Positions 28,797-38,284 are shown, counted from the first letter of the stretch. The stretch: DNA of 64,000 nt from Dermatophagoides farinae (GCF_024713945.1 NW_027461517.1:186001-250000), one strand, 5' to 3'. Notes: a model not told the origin generated them from the letters alone. Made by a program: numbers and translations.

Positions 28797-29444
28797 TCAC
28801 ACGTATGTTCTTGTTTTCTTCACAAGAGACTTTAACGAAGAAATCTTATCTATGATTTGGTTTGAGTTTTTATTTTCTAGTGAACTTCCCACCTCCACGA
28901 CGGGCTTGTTGAAATGCGTTTGTGCCGAAGTGTAATCACTTTGCAAACGCCGTAAACTGAGGTTTTTCGCTTCCGACAAGTTTTTTTCGGAAAGGGCCTT
29001 GTTCATGATTTGCTTGCTTTTGACTCGCAATGACAGTTTCAGCGAGTTACGCAGTTTTTGTATTATTTTTTCTTTTTTTTCCTGTTTGGTTTTACTGTCT
29101 AGGTCGAACGGCAGTGAGAGACACGAATCTTGGAGTTCTTCTAGAGATGACGGCTTCAAAACATTTTGCGGCTCTGTGAAACGATACAGTTCTTCATTGT
29201 ATTTTTTTTTCATGTATTTATTTTCTTTATCGTATTCAGCTTTAACAGCTTTTTCTGTTTGAAAATTTTTTTCCAGCTCGTCTATGCGCTGCTTGATCTG
29301 AGATAATTCCGTTTGAAGATTTTTGTACCCAATGAACAATTGTTCAAACCGCTTATCTTGAACTGCTGCTGGTTCGCTTTCGACTAGCTTGTAATTCGAT
29401 AAAAAATCTTCATACTGATCTAGTTCGGATCGTATGAAACTCAT
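28797..29444 (-). CDS. Coiled-coil protein, unrecognised
   Basis: 215 residues. Residues 40-90 are strongly coiled coil (LQTELSQIKQRIDELEKNF), preceded by an acidic N-terminus. A short ordered segment (LEELQDSCLSLPFDLDSKT) separates it from a basic helical C-terminal third rich in Lys and Ser. No enzyme motif or membrane segment. ATG at 29444; convergent with U1-70K. No family assignment; a structural or splicing-associated subunit would be speculation. Confidence 0.55.
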   Translation of the reverse strand: MSFIRSELDQYEDFLSNYKLVESEPAAVQDKRFEQLFIGYKNLQTELSQIKQRIDELEKNFQTEKAVKAEYDKENKYMKKKYNEELYRFTEPQNVLKPSSLEELQDSCLSLPFDLDSKTKQEKKEKIIQKLRNSLKLSLRVKSKQIMNKALSEKNLSEAKNLSLRRLQSDYTSAQTHFNKPVVEVGSSLENKNSNQIIDKISSLKSLVKKTRTYV

Positions 29445-29580
29445 ATTATTTAATTTTATTTCTTTTTAGGTTTAAAAGTTTAACATAGTTTACAAAAAAT
29501 ATATAACTGAAGACTTAGGCTAACTGGTAATTAGTATTACAATTTGTTTACGTATCAAACAACTTGACGCTTGACTACAT

Positions 29581-31602
29581 TTAATTTAAAATAAAATCCA
29601 TGATTTTTTGGGCCCAATGTTTCGCCGTAAATCCAAGTGCTTCATAAATGTCCGCTGTTTTTCCAGATAATCCAAACCTGTCTAAGGTAATAGATATTTT
29701 TTCATCGAAAAACTTGCTGAGTTCTAGCGTGTTGTAGGGTTCCATCAAAGCACAGTGACAGTGACGAGGAAATATGCTGGTTTGATATTCGTCGTTTTGT
29801 TCAAGGAATAAACACCAAGAAGGGAATGAAACGACTCGAACGTTGAAGAAAGGTTCTAAAAGTTTTTTGGTTTCGACAGCAATCTTGAGTTCAGTTCCAG
29901 AGGCTGCAAGTACAATTTGTTTCTTGTCAGATAAAGCAGAGAAATCGTTGACGATATAGGCACCATACGCGACGTTGGCTGCTGATGTATTTGAAGTGGG
30001 CGTGATCTTGCCTCTCGATAACAACATTAGTGTGGGAGTGTTTTTTCTTTGTAGCCAGATCGCGTAAGCTCCGGCAACTTCTGCGGCGTCAGAAGGCCTG
30101 ATCACGATGAGATTGGGCATGGCTCGGAAGTGAGATAAAGATTCTACGGGTTGGTGTGTAGCGCCGTCTTCGCCCAGCTCAATGGAATCGTGAGTTGCTA
30201 TAAATAAAACCTGGAAATACGACATGGCAGTGAGCCTTATTGCACCCGCAGCATAGCCAAAAAAGTTGAAAAAAGTAGCACAAAAGGGCAAGTAGTAGCC
30301 GAAAGCGGCTATTCCGTTGCTAATGGCAACCATTGCATGTTCACGAATGCCAAAATGAATGTATCTTCCATTGCGGTTGGAAGGTTGCAAGGCCTTGTCT
30401 ACTAAGTCGTCTACAACAGTGCGATTCGAACTCTTCAAATCAGCAGAACCTCCGATAACGTTTGGAAGACGCTCACAAATATATTTCAACACGTGCTCGG
30501 ACGTTCCTCGTCCGCTGTCAGCGGGCAAAGTACTTCCAAGATTAATTAGTTCGGCTTCGAGTTTTTTTGTATTTATAGGAGCAGTGAATTTTTCCGTGAT
30601 TGCCTTGAGTTTTTCGTTGCTTGTAACCAGTTGCTCGTGTTTGGCAAGAGATTCAGATAAAGTGACGCATCGTTTCGTGTAAAATTCTTTGACCTCTGGC
30701 GGGAAATCGAGTTTGTTTTCCAGAGTGATCCCGAGTTTTTTTCTTAAATTGCTCAGTTGGTCTTCCTTTAACGGGGTTCCGTGTACGTCTGCAGTGGCTT
30801 CATTGTCCGCTCCAAAACCGATAGTCGTGTTCACTATAAGAACAGTAGGTCCAGCGATTTTTTTAGTTAATTTCAAATTTCTAACAATGCCAGTATAGTC
30901 TGTATTACCGTCTTGAACGCAGAGCACGTTCCAATGATAAGCTTTAAATAAAGCGGGGATGTCTTCATTGAAGGCGATAGAAGTGGGGCCATCGATAGTG
31001 ATACCGTTTCGATCGTATATCAGTGTCAAGTTGTTGAGTTGCAGGTTTCCAGCTATCGCAATCGCTTCTAACGCCACACCTTCGTTCAAACATCCGTCTC
31101 CGCACATTACATAGATGTGCGGTTGAATTGCGAAGTCAGCGTGAGCACTCATATTTTGAGCGGCGATCGCGAGCCCAACAGCTTGGGCAACACCTTGCCC
31201 AAGAGGCCCAGTAGTTACATCTACGCACGGAGTGAGTTTAGCTTCTGGGTGGCTAGCAGTGATGCTACCTAGTTGCCTGAAATTCATCAAATCGTTCTCT
31301 GTCAAAAGGTCGAACAATCTGAGCATTGTGTAAAGTAGCGCAGAAGCATGCCCATTGCTCAGAACAAACCTATCTCTCCACACCCAGTTGGGGTTTTTTG
31401 GATCAAAGTTAAACACGTATCCAAATAAAGCGTGAGCTATGGGCGCACATCCCAACGGAGCGCCTGGGTGTCCAGATTTCGCAATCGTGACCATGGAGGC
31501 TGCAACCGAACGAATTGCATTTATGCAGTAGATGTTTATATCTTTATTATCTAAGGCCTGTGCATTAAACACTGGCGGTTTATATTGTGATATGTTACTC
31601 AT
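29581..31602 (-). CDS. Transketolase
   Basis: Thiamine-diphosphate enzyme of the non-oxidative pentose phosphate pathway, moving two-carbon units between xylulose-5-phosphate and aldoses. The 673-residue product is full length. GHPGAPLG (about residue 43) and GPLGQGVAQAVGLA precede the ThDP motif GDGCLNEGVALEA, with Asn further on in YDRNGITIDG. HGTPL and the pyrimidine-domain ELGEDGATHQPVES follow, then a C-terminal transketolase domain. No organellar presequence is evident. It supplies ribose-5-phosphate and links to glycolysis, so this organism keeps at least that branch of sugar metabolism. The ATG at 31602 is the natural start. Divergent from the Sec66-like gene with 98 bp between. Confidence 0.97.
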   Translation of the reverse strand: MSNISQYKPPVFNAQALDNKDINIYCINAIRSVAASMVTIAKSGHPGAPLGCAPIAHALFGYVFNFDPKNPNWVWRDRFVLSNGHASALLYTMLRLFDLLTENDLMNFRQLGSITASHPEAKLTPCVDVTTGPLGQGVAQAVGLAIAAQNMSAHADFAIQPHIYVMCGDGCLNEGVALEAIAIAGNLQLNNLTLIYDRNGITIDGPTSIAFNEDIPALFKAYHWNVLCVQDGNTDYTGIVRNLKLTKKIAGPTVLIVNTTIGFGADNEATADVHGTPLKEDQLSNLRKKLGITLENKLDFPPEVKEFYTKRCVTLSESLAKHEQLVTSNEKLKAITEKFTAPINTKKLEAELINLGSTLPADSGRGTSEHVLKYICERLPNVIGGSADLKSSNRTVVDDLVDKALQPSNRNGRYIHFGIREHAMVAISNGIAAFGYYLPFCATFFNFFGYAAGAIRLTAMSYFQVLFIATHDSIELGEDGATHQPVESLSHFRAMPNLIVIRPSDAAEVAGAYAIWLQRKNTPTLMLLSRGKITPTSNTSAANVAYGAYIVNDFSALSDKKQIVLAASGTELKIAVETKKLLEPFFNVRVVSFPSWCLFLEQNDEYQTSIFPRHCHCALMEPYNTLELSKFFDEKISITLDRFGLSGKTADIYEALGFTAKHWAQKIMDFILN

Positions 31603-31700
31603 GTGTTAAATAGTAATTAATTGCAATTTCATCACATTTGTATTTACTGTGAAAAATTAATTGAAATTTCATAAAGCAGCGTATTTTGAAAAAAAATAAA

Positions 31701-32306
31701 ATGGAGTTGGCAATAATAGTATCGTTTATAGTCACCGAGGTTTGTATAATAGCGATTATTTTCTGGAAACTCCTCGTTAAAAGAAATTTGGCGTTACAAG
31801 ACAAACAATTCCTCGCTGAAAATACTCAACTCCGCGATTTGGTGAATAACCGATCAACTGTTAAAGAAGACTTGAAAAAGATTTTTAATTTATATAAGGA
31901 AAAACACAGCTTAAGCGACGAAAAGTTTTACGATGATTTTTACGGCGGCTATGACGAATGTTGGATCAGGTTGTTGAGCAATGATGACTATTGTAACTGC
32001 GTCAATATATTGATCAAGAGAACAATCTATTTGTTGCATGTTTTGTACTCATTAGAACATAACATAACGCGCCGCCAGCAGCTGTTCAACCGTGGTCTTT
32101 TACACGAAGTGCAAATGAACATATGGAACAATTTCAACGAGGATGTTTTGATTGAAATTGACGAAATAAAAAAAATAGCAGATTTAGTCAAAAAAGATTG
32201 GGGTAAATGTAAGTTCAAAGAGTTTAAAATGTTTTTAGCATGTAAAATATTTGAGGACTGTACGAACTTGATAAAGAGTGGCTACGAAATAAAAAATAAG
32301 AGTTGA
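31701..32306 (+). CDS. Sec66/Sec71-like ER membrane protein
   Basis: 201 residues. An N-terminal membrane anchor (LAIIVSFIVTEVCIIAIIFW) is followed by a basic residue cluster and a cytosolic helical domain. A central LFNRGLLHEV and a later segment (IWNNFNEDVLIEIDEIKKIA) resemble the yeast Sec66 core (LLNRGAESV, then YWKRFETEVKLIELEF). Sec66 is a subunit of the Sec62-Sec63 translocon complex for post-translational import into the ER, and is known mainly from fungi. The ATG at 31701 is used because upstream in-frame codons lack an ATG. The similarity is moderate. If wrong, it is still a single-pass membrane protein facing the cytosol. Confidence 0.55.
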   Translation: MELAIIVSFIVTEVCIIAIIFWKLLVKRNLALQDKQFLAENTQLRDLVNNRSTVKEDLKKIFNLYKEKHSLSDEKFYDDFYGGYDECWIRLLSNDDYCNCVNILIKRTIYLLHVLYSLEHNITRRQQLFNRGLLHEVQMNIWNNFNEDVLIEIDEIKKIADLVKKDWGKCKFKEFKMFLACKIFEDCTNLIKSGYEIKNKS

Positions 32307-32483
32307 GAAGGGTAGGATTTCCGTTGATTTTTGAAAAAAATTATTATTGATATAATAAATAATTAAAAATAGTGATAAGTGAAAATTTTAGAAAAAATTT
32401 ATTTAATTTAAGTTGCATACTTGAATAATTTGTTTTTGTGAGGCAATAATAAACCCTCATCCATACACAGTTGAATAATAAAG

Positions 32484-33497
32484 ATGTTTAGTGAAGAGTC
32501 GCAGACGGCTGATATAATGGGTCAGGAGGAAACGAACAACACTGGTAAGTGTGCTGCAGTAGAAACTTCAGTAGGATCAAACTCCCCGCCGCATGTATAC
32601 TGGGATGACGACATAAGTATGAAGGAATATGGAGACTCTGCAAACGACTCTTTGAAGGACGAGAACAATAACACCTACGAAGATGAAAAAAACGCCCAGA
32701 AATTCGTAGACGAAACCGAAGCAGGTATGATAGATTCTGTTTCTGACAGCAAACTAGAACAAGAGGTTGACGATAACGACAGAAAATCGGATAACCAGCA
32801 CAACAACAGGTATTCAGACACCAATCGCTACCGCGAAAACCCGCGTCAACGCGACCATTACGAAAACAAAAGCACAAGTATTTTAATCGACAACTTAGAC
32901 TCAGATATCTTTACACAAGACATTCGTGAACATTTCGAATCGCTAGGAGAAATTAGAGACATCTATATTCCACTCCATTATGAAACTCGTGAACCCAGGG
33001 GATTCGCTTTTGTCGAATTTTTAAAGCGCGAGTCCGCCGAAGCCGCTGTCAAGGAAATGGACGGAACGACCATTAAAGACTGCAAGATCTATGTACATAT
33101 CGCTAGACATTCTCGTAAAACGCCCGACGACATGCGTTCGCGCCGCGGGGGTTACAATAACCGAGGCGACGACCGCAACGGCAACGGTAGAAGAAGCAAC
33201 TACTACAACAGTGGCTTTAAACGTCAAGACAACGGATACAGCCGTGACCGAGGCGAACGAAGTCGCGACCGTATTGACCGCTCGGATAGGTCAGACAGGT
33301 CCGAAAGACCCGAGAGATCTGAAAGACCAGACCGTGGAGAGCGAAGTGGCCGTGGACGGGACAGAAACTACAATAGAGACCGTAGTAGAGACTTCAGAAG
33401 CCGCTCCCAACCCTACAACAGTCGCGAAAACAATTATAAAGGTTCTCGATACAACCGTTACAACGACGGCGACGACGACAACAGTAAAGACGAGTAG
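32484..33497 (+). CDS. SR/RGG-type RNA-binding protein with one RRM
   Basis: 337 residues. An acidic, disordered N-terminal 125 residues precedes one RRM (about 130-210) with RNP2 ILIDNL and RNP1 RGFAFVEF. A 115-residue tail rich in Arg, Asp, Ser and Gly follows (RDRGERSRDRIDRSDRSDRS), intermediate between RS and RGD/RGG domains. RRM plus such a tail fits SR-type splicing factors (SRSF2 or Tra2-like) or mRNA export adaptors. The repetitive tail leaves all frames on both strands open over 33.0-33.5 kb; the RRM fixes the real one. With U1-70K and YJU2 it adds to the local set of splicing genes. Confidence 0.82.
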   Translation: MFSEESQTADIMGQEETNNTGKCAAVETSVGSNSPPHVYWDDDISMKEYGDSANDSLKDENNNTYEDEKNAQKFVDETEAGMIDSVSDSKLEQEVDDNDRKSDNQHNNRYSDTNRYRENPRQRDHYENKSTSILIDNLDSDIFTQDIREHFESLGEIRDIYIPLHYETREPRGFAFVEFLKRESAEAAVKEMDGTTIKDCKIYVHIARHSRKTPDDMRSRRGGYNNRGDDRNGNGRRSNYYNSGFKRQDNGYSRDRGERSRDRIDRSDRSDRSERPERSERPDRGERSGRGRDRNYNRDRSRDFRSRSQPYNSRENNYKGSRYNRYNDGDDDNSKDE

Positions 33498-33666
33498 TTC
33501 TGTTTTTAATTGATGGTAATTATTTTTAGTATTTGTAATGTAGTTCACAACGTTAGCAAACGTGTTTATCTTTGCTGGTATATGTATTTAATTTTTGTCA
33601 CCATTGTTTACGCTTAAATTGCTTGTTTATACAAACGTAATTTAGGTGCAACGCTATGACCGCCAA

Positions 33667-34264
33667 ATGACAAACGTTAAAGAAAGCAATTTTCAGCAAG
33701 TAAGTCGTATGTACGCTATTTTCCGTAGTATAACAAAAAACTCAATGAGCTCGAAGAAGAATTTGTTATTTTAGAAGTAAGTTGCAAATTCCAAACGTTC
33801 TGCAGAATGAATATCAAATAGTTTACAACAAACTCAAACCCAACCAAAACAGTTCGCTAGAAGACACAATTATCCAAAAAAAAGGACTTGACCTAAGAAG
33901 TGAACAATTGCAGTATGAACTCAAAAAGCTGATCCAGCTAGGATCCAACATTGAGATAAAAATCCATAATCGGCTATTTGCCGACTACCAAAACTCGGTC
34001 GAGGAAATGTCGAAAATTTGTAACTCGAATTCCGTCATTCAGTCTAAGCTCGAACTGCTGCAAGACGTCATAAATTACATGAATAGAAAAATAATTACGC
34101 AAAACGCTACTATTGAAATTTTGTACGAGCAAAATATTGTTTTGCAGTGTGAGGTAAATCGCTTGATTGCTCAGCTCAATGATTGCACGGAAATCACGCA
34201 AAAAGAAAAAAATATTTCGGTGCCTGAAAAAATTCCGAATAAAAATGCAACCGAAAATAAATAA
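33667..34264 (+). CDS. Coiled-coil protein with two 29-nt introns
   Basis: Three exons: 33667-33699, 33729-33776 and 33806-34264. Both introns (33700-33728, 33777-33805) are exactly 29 nt, start GTAAGT, end GTAG and GCAG, and fall in phase 0. Splicing yields 179 residues from a true ATG; without it the third exon has no ATG. The product begins MTNVKESNFQQYNKKLNELEE and is coiled coil for most of its length, with a polar tail. The size and pattern are those of small coiled-coil subunits (prefoldin-like, kinetochore or centriolar proteins), but no family is recognised. Followed 31 bp later by the LLPH-like gene on the same strand. Confidence 0.7.
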
Positions 34265-34295
34265 TTATTTATCTCGTCTTTCTTCATCGTTATAA

Positions 34296-34556
34296 ATGAG
34301 CAAAAGTATAAAATCCAAAATAAAACGCAAGTATCGACGAGCTCGTCGAGAGTTTTTGGAAGCCACTGAAGAGAAGGTCAAGCTTGAAAGTAAAGTAAAA
34401 AAATTAAACGAAATTATTTCTGGTAAAAAAGTGGCTCCAGAAGTTCAGAAGCCTAACGCTTTTTTGTACCCTGAAAATCCAGAAGCAGTGATTCCCCAGG
34501 TTAGAAAGCGCAAACTAGTTGACTTAAGACTAGCTGTTGCCAATATCAATTTTTAA
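34296..34556 (+). CDS. Small basic protein resembling LLP homolog (LLPH)
   Basis: 86 residues. The N-terminus MSKSIKSKIKRKYRRARRE resembles the LLPH family start (MAKSLRSKWKRKMRAEKR), proteins of pre-60S and nucleolar association. A helical stretch and a Pro-containing segment (NAFLYPENPEAVIPQ) follow, then a basic RKRKLVDLR. The similarity covers mainly the first 20 residues and such basic starts can converge, so the assignment is tentative. Convergent with SF-assemblin. Confidence 0.5.
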   Translation: MSKSIKSKIKRKYRRARREFLEATEEKVKLESKVKKLNEIISGKKVAPEVQKPNAFLYPENPEAVIPQVRKRKLVDLRLAVANINF

Positions 34557-34616
34557 ATGCTGGTCTGCGTGTCATCGCATTACTGTAAGTGCTGCGTACC
34601 AAACAGCAAAGACCTA

Positions 34617-35950
34617 TTACCTGTTATATCCTTTCTTCATGGCGTTGTCTAGAGTAGTGGTATATTGGTTCAACGCCGATACTATGACTTCATCGCCTTC
34701 CTCACGGTTACTTTTCTCTTGCTCAAGCATTGTTTTTATTTCGTAAATACGTTGAAAGACGTCTTTTTGGAAATTGTTTCGCGATTCGATTAGCGACTGC
34801 TTAAACATTTTTGCTTCGCTCTCAATTTCATGGAATTTGGAATTTAGTCTTTGCTACAAAAAGATTTTTCACTGCTGCTACTTACTGTTTCCGTTTCCAA
34901 GTGGGAGTACATCATGTTTTCCAGTTCTTGCACTTTCATTGCGAACACCTTTGATGTTTCTTGCAACATTTCCGGCACGTTCGACTTGAGTTCCTCAATG
35001 GACTGCTTACAAGTTGTAATTTCAAAGTTTAATTCGTGCACCGTGTTATCGTTTTCCAGAACGTTTATGCGACCATTCAAGTTGTTAAATTGATATTCTA
35101 AAGAAGAAAGCATATGGACGAATTCTGTGTTTTTTTTCTCTATAAAGTTTTCGAAGTGATCGCGTAAATTACACACTTTTGATTCATACTCCGCAGAAAT
35201 CGTTTTGTGAGCTTCGATTCTGTCTTTTGACAACTTCACCAGCAATTGCTCAAGCTCTTGAATTTTTTCTTTGTAAATCTGCAGTCTGTTCGCTTCGTTT
35301 CGTAGTTGTATGTTCGCTCGTTCGTCAACAATTTTTTCTACACTCTGGAGCTTTTCTGTTATAGACATAAATTTGTTAGACTGAAATTTATCTGTATTTT
35401 TAATTACGTAGGGTGTCTTAACTTTAACGTCTGAATAGTCCGTACCGGTGTGCACAGATGGCGTGCCTTTACACGGATTTGCCGACGCGCAAGTCGATCG
35501 TAAATAGCTGTTGTTGTACTTGGCTGCCGTAGTGCCGGACTTTGGCGATTGAACGGACTCTTTTCGTTCAATTGCGATGTTTGACTCGTTCATTGCAGCG
35601 CTCTTGTTAACTTCGTCATTGCCATATCTACTAGTCACTCTGGAAAAAGCACCGCTCATGGACTGGTTCTGAAACCCGTGCAGCTCGTTGCTATAAAACT
35701 CTCTGTTAGGATTTATGTTGTACGCTTCATAATTTTCTGAGTTAGGCACGTGAAGCTTATTGGCAATCGATTTTATTTTGTTTTGAATATTAATTGATTG
35801 CTTTCTGTTAAGAGCATGGCTTTTTTGCAAATCGAAGGAAGCAGGAATTTCTTCTTTTTTTTTTGATTTATCGTGCGTACCAGCTCCTAGATTGACTGAA
35901 CTTTCAATTGGAAAGCTGGATGGTCTGACGTCGCTATTAATGTTCAACAT
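34617..35950 (-). CDS. SF-assemblin / beta-giardin family protein, one intron
   Basis: Two exons: 35950-34886 and 34853-34617, joined over a 32-nt intron (34854-34885, GTAAGT to TTGTAG) in phase 0, giving 433 residues. Without splicing the frame ends after a nonsense tail. Residues 1-190 are a disordered, Ser/Asn-rich extension. From about residue 195 a long segmented coiled coil begins (FMSITEKLQSVEKIVDERAN) with the SF-assemblin pattern, and the new C-terminus contains DEVIVSALNQYTTTLDNA, close to the family end. Assemblins form striated fibres at basal bodies, or in apicomplexans link daughter scaffolds to centrosomes. No clear flagellar gene is seen in this window, so its fibre role here is open. 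Confidence 0.75.
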
Positions 35951-36071
35951 ACAAAGATCTATTTTTTCCGATCATTAAACAAACTGGTTCAGATTTCGCC
36001 TGGAAAATAAATTTATTTTTTTCATTTTTCAATATTTAACGCTTTATCTAATCGTATTTTTACAGTTAAAT

Positions 36072-36446
36072 ATGTCCAGTTCGGAAGTTGAAAAATTCTT
36101 AGAACAAGAATTTAGCGAAAATAGCCAATTTTCTGAAACAGAGGATTTGTCTTCAGAGTTGGGGTCGTATTTAGAGGGAGATAGAGTCAAGGTTTTTGAC
36201 TTGTTTTCAATCGGATTTCTTAACCTGAAAAATAAGTATGAATTTTGTCTGATTTGTAGAAACAAGTTGTTGGAACACTGCATCGCATGTGTCACTAGCA
36301 ACGACAACGTCGAAAAATTGAGTTGCAGCATCATCTGCGGTAAGTGTAATCACATGTTCCACCAGCATTGCATTTCCCGCTGGCTAATAACTCGCAACGT
36401 TTGCCCTGTGGACAACGGAACTTGGGTTGTGAAACACATCATTTAG
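36072..36446 (+). CDS. RBX1: RBX1/ROC1 RING-H2 subunit of cullin ubiquitin ligases
   Basis: RING-H2 protein that binds cullins and recruits E2 enzymes. The zinc ligands are in the expected order: CLICRNKLLEHCIAC, CSIICGKCNHMFHQHCISRWL, then VCPVDN. This matches RBX1 ([39 protein letters not shown]). The 124-residue length compares with 108 in human; the extra is an acidic, Ser/Glu-rich N-terminal extension. The ATG at 36072 is the first in frame. Its stop overlaps by 8 bp the stop of the convergent gene on the minus strand. Confidence 0.92.
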   Translation: MSSSEVEKFLEQEFSENSQFSETEDLSSELGSYLEGDRVKVFDLFSIGFLNLKNKYEFCLICRNKLLEHCIACVTSNDNVEKLSCSIICGKCNHMFHQHCISRWLITRNVCPVDNGTWVVKHII

Positions 36447-37028
36447 GAAGAGTTGTTTTAAGATTTTCGAAACTGTCAGATATTGACTGTGAATAAATCT
36501 CGCATAAAATGTTTTTGTTATTTGCAGTATTTATAGGTTCAAGTCGGTTCATGACGCTGGCTAAAGTACTAAACATGGTTGAATGATCACAATAACAAGA
36601 CATTACTAACGCGTACCAATCATTAGGATCGATGTATTCTTCGAAAAGCCAGCAGTGATCAATGTAAAACTAAAAAAATGATCATATTTGCACATTTTGT
36701 TTTAACTTACCAAAACAAACAAAACAGCTGTAGCGCGCAAATCGAAACGTATTTTACGTTTCTCTAGCAAGTTAATAAACTGAACAACTGCTTCGTTTAT
36801 TAGATATAGTATGTCATTTTTGGAAATTCCCTGTTGCAAAAATAATTTTATTACGGAAGTAAAATCGAAGATAGTTTTTTCCGGATCAGCGACTTGAAAA
36901 ATATGACGAATAATGTTGGCTAAAGCTTGGTTAAGCGCAATAGCGTAACGTTCATCCGATAAATGACAGTACTGACTTATTAGATTGCTTTCGTGATCAG
37001 GTTGAGTAATGTTTTCATCTGCGCTCAT
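36439..37028 (-). CDS. Unrecognised helical protein with a 41-nt intron
   Basis: Two exons: 37028-36711 and 36669-36439, split by a 41-nt intron (36670-36710, GTAAGT to TTTTTAG) in phase 0, giving 182 residues. The splice restores a continuous helical protein: AVLFVL joins FYIDHCWLFEEY. Its arrangement of amphipathic helices (YAIALNQALANIIRHIFQV, VVQFINLLEKR) is vaguely cyclin-box-like, but no cyclin signature is firm. Coding sequence overlaps the RBX1 stop by 8 bp on the other strand. Divergent from the TIM50-like gene, 145 bp apart. Confidence 0.6.
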
Positions 37029-37173
37029 GGCGGTAATTTTTGCATTTTATCAAAATATAAAACAAAATTACCGAAAATAAATTAAAGCATTCTTAAAAAA
37101 TTATATCTTATTTGCTCCGTGCATATTACCAGCATTCTAAATTGGCTGCATAAAACGAGCTTGTTCAATTTCT

Positions 37174-38040
37174 ATGTTTGAGATCATTTTGGCAAAACTG
37201 AAGTGCAAGCTAAACAGTTTTACATTATTTAAAGACGAAAACTCACATAGAAAATTATGTTTATTTCAAAGCAAGATATCAAGCCATCTAGACATAATCC
37301 ACGAAAAAATCAATAAATACAGCAATTTTATCGATGAACAACATGATAAAATTACCAATTTCTGTTCGTTGATTAATTACAATGCAAAGCTAAAACTGAA
37401 GTATCACTTGCTTTGTCGATTATCAAGTCGTTTTGCGATAAACGACCCTTTACTCTTCGATTTAGTAAAAAATAAAAGAACCCGTTTTTTGATAAATCCA
37501 AGAAAAGACCTACCTCTTCTCAAATCTAAACCTTGGAATGAAAAAAAACTGACAATAGCCGTGAATTTTGATTTGCTTTTTAATGAAACCGGATCTGACG
37601 GAATTAGTGAACGTAACTTGATTTCACGCCCCGGTGCGCTTGTCTTGCTTGGAGCTTTGCACGCGAACAGCGAGCTGGTGCTATATACAAATCTAGATTA
37701 TGCGTCTGCTACCAAAGTAGCTGAGCTGATTAATTTTGACAAAACTAAGCTCATATACAAAAACGATTTTAATAATCGTAATTTAAAACTCAGCGCGCGT
37801 CGGCTGGGCCGAAATGAAAATGAAACTATTTTTGTTGACTGCAATAATGCCTACGTAAACTCAGATAACTTAATCCAGATAAACAAAGACGGCGCTTTAG
37901 ATTCTTCTTTAATTAATCGTTACATAAAAAATGCTTCGTTATACCCGCAAGGAATTAGCGAATACTGTCAAACAATCAAGCTTGCAGATGTTCAAAAAGA
38001 ACCATTTATAAGCAGGCTATTACTAATGTTTAACATTTAA
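37174..38040 (+). CDS. TIM50-like (FCP1/NIF-domain) protein
   Basis: 288 residues. The C-terminal half fits the FCP1/NIF fold as in TIM50, the intermembrane-space receptor of the TIM23 complex: LTIAVNFDLLFNETG (about 126-140), RPGALVLLGAL (about 152), ELVLYTNL, and FVDCNNAYVN with LIQINKD. The DxDx(T/V) phosphatase motif is degenerate (NFDLL, first Asp replaced), as often in TIM50. The N-terminal half is basic and helical; no clear presequence or membrane segment is visible. If correct it points to a mitochondrion or mitosome with presequence-type import. A non-catalytic nuclear FCP1-like protein is the alternative. It ends 5 bp from the stop of the small convergent gene. Confidence 0.62.
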   Translation: MFEIILAKLKCKLNSFTLFKDENSHRKLCLFQSKISSHLDIIHEKINKYSNFIDEQHDKITNFCSLINYNAKLKLKYHLLCRLSSRFAINDPLLFDLVKNKRTRFLINPRKDLPLLKSKPWNEKKLTIAVNFDLLFNETGSDGISERNLISRPGALVLLGALHANSELVLYTNLDYASATKVAELINFDKTKLIYKNDFNNRNLKLSARRLGRNENETIFVDCNNAYVNSDNLIQINKDGALDSSLINRYIKNASLYPQGISEYCQTIKLADVQKEPFISRLLLMFNI

Positions 38041-38045
38041 TACTA

Positions 38046-38284
38046 TTAATTAGAAGTCTTAGATTTTTCATTGACAGAGTTTTTAAACAACTGTTCAATT
38101 TTATTGTAAATCTCACGAACAATAGGTTTGTCAACAGCAGGTTCTCTCTCGTTGTCTTTAATTCTCTGAAAAAAATCTAAATGTTCTGAGCGAAATTCTG
38201 CAAAAATAGTTTGGCGGTAAAGCACGTACTGTTTGTTTTGTTTTCTAAAACTGATTGTAGCCAGTTGTTTTTATCATCTGTCAT
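38046..38284 (-). CDS. Small unrecognised protein with a 32-nt intron
   Basis: Exons 38284-38230 and 38197-38046 with a 32-nt intron (38198-38229), donor GTACGT, acceptor TTTTTGCAG, phase 1. Spliced product is 68 residues: MTDDKNNWLQSVLENKTN, then FRSEHLDFFQRIKDNERE and a polar helical tail. Without splicing the first frame ends after 36 codons and the second lacks an ATG. This is the only intron here with a non-GTAAGT donor. No family recognised. Divergent from YJU2, convergent with the TIM50-like gene. Confidence 0.5.

Noticed and set aside
33021-33548. Additional long frames on both strands over the Arg/Asp-rich tail
   Set aside because: Repetitive codons keep all frames open; only the frame carrying the RRM is supported.
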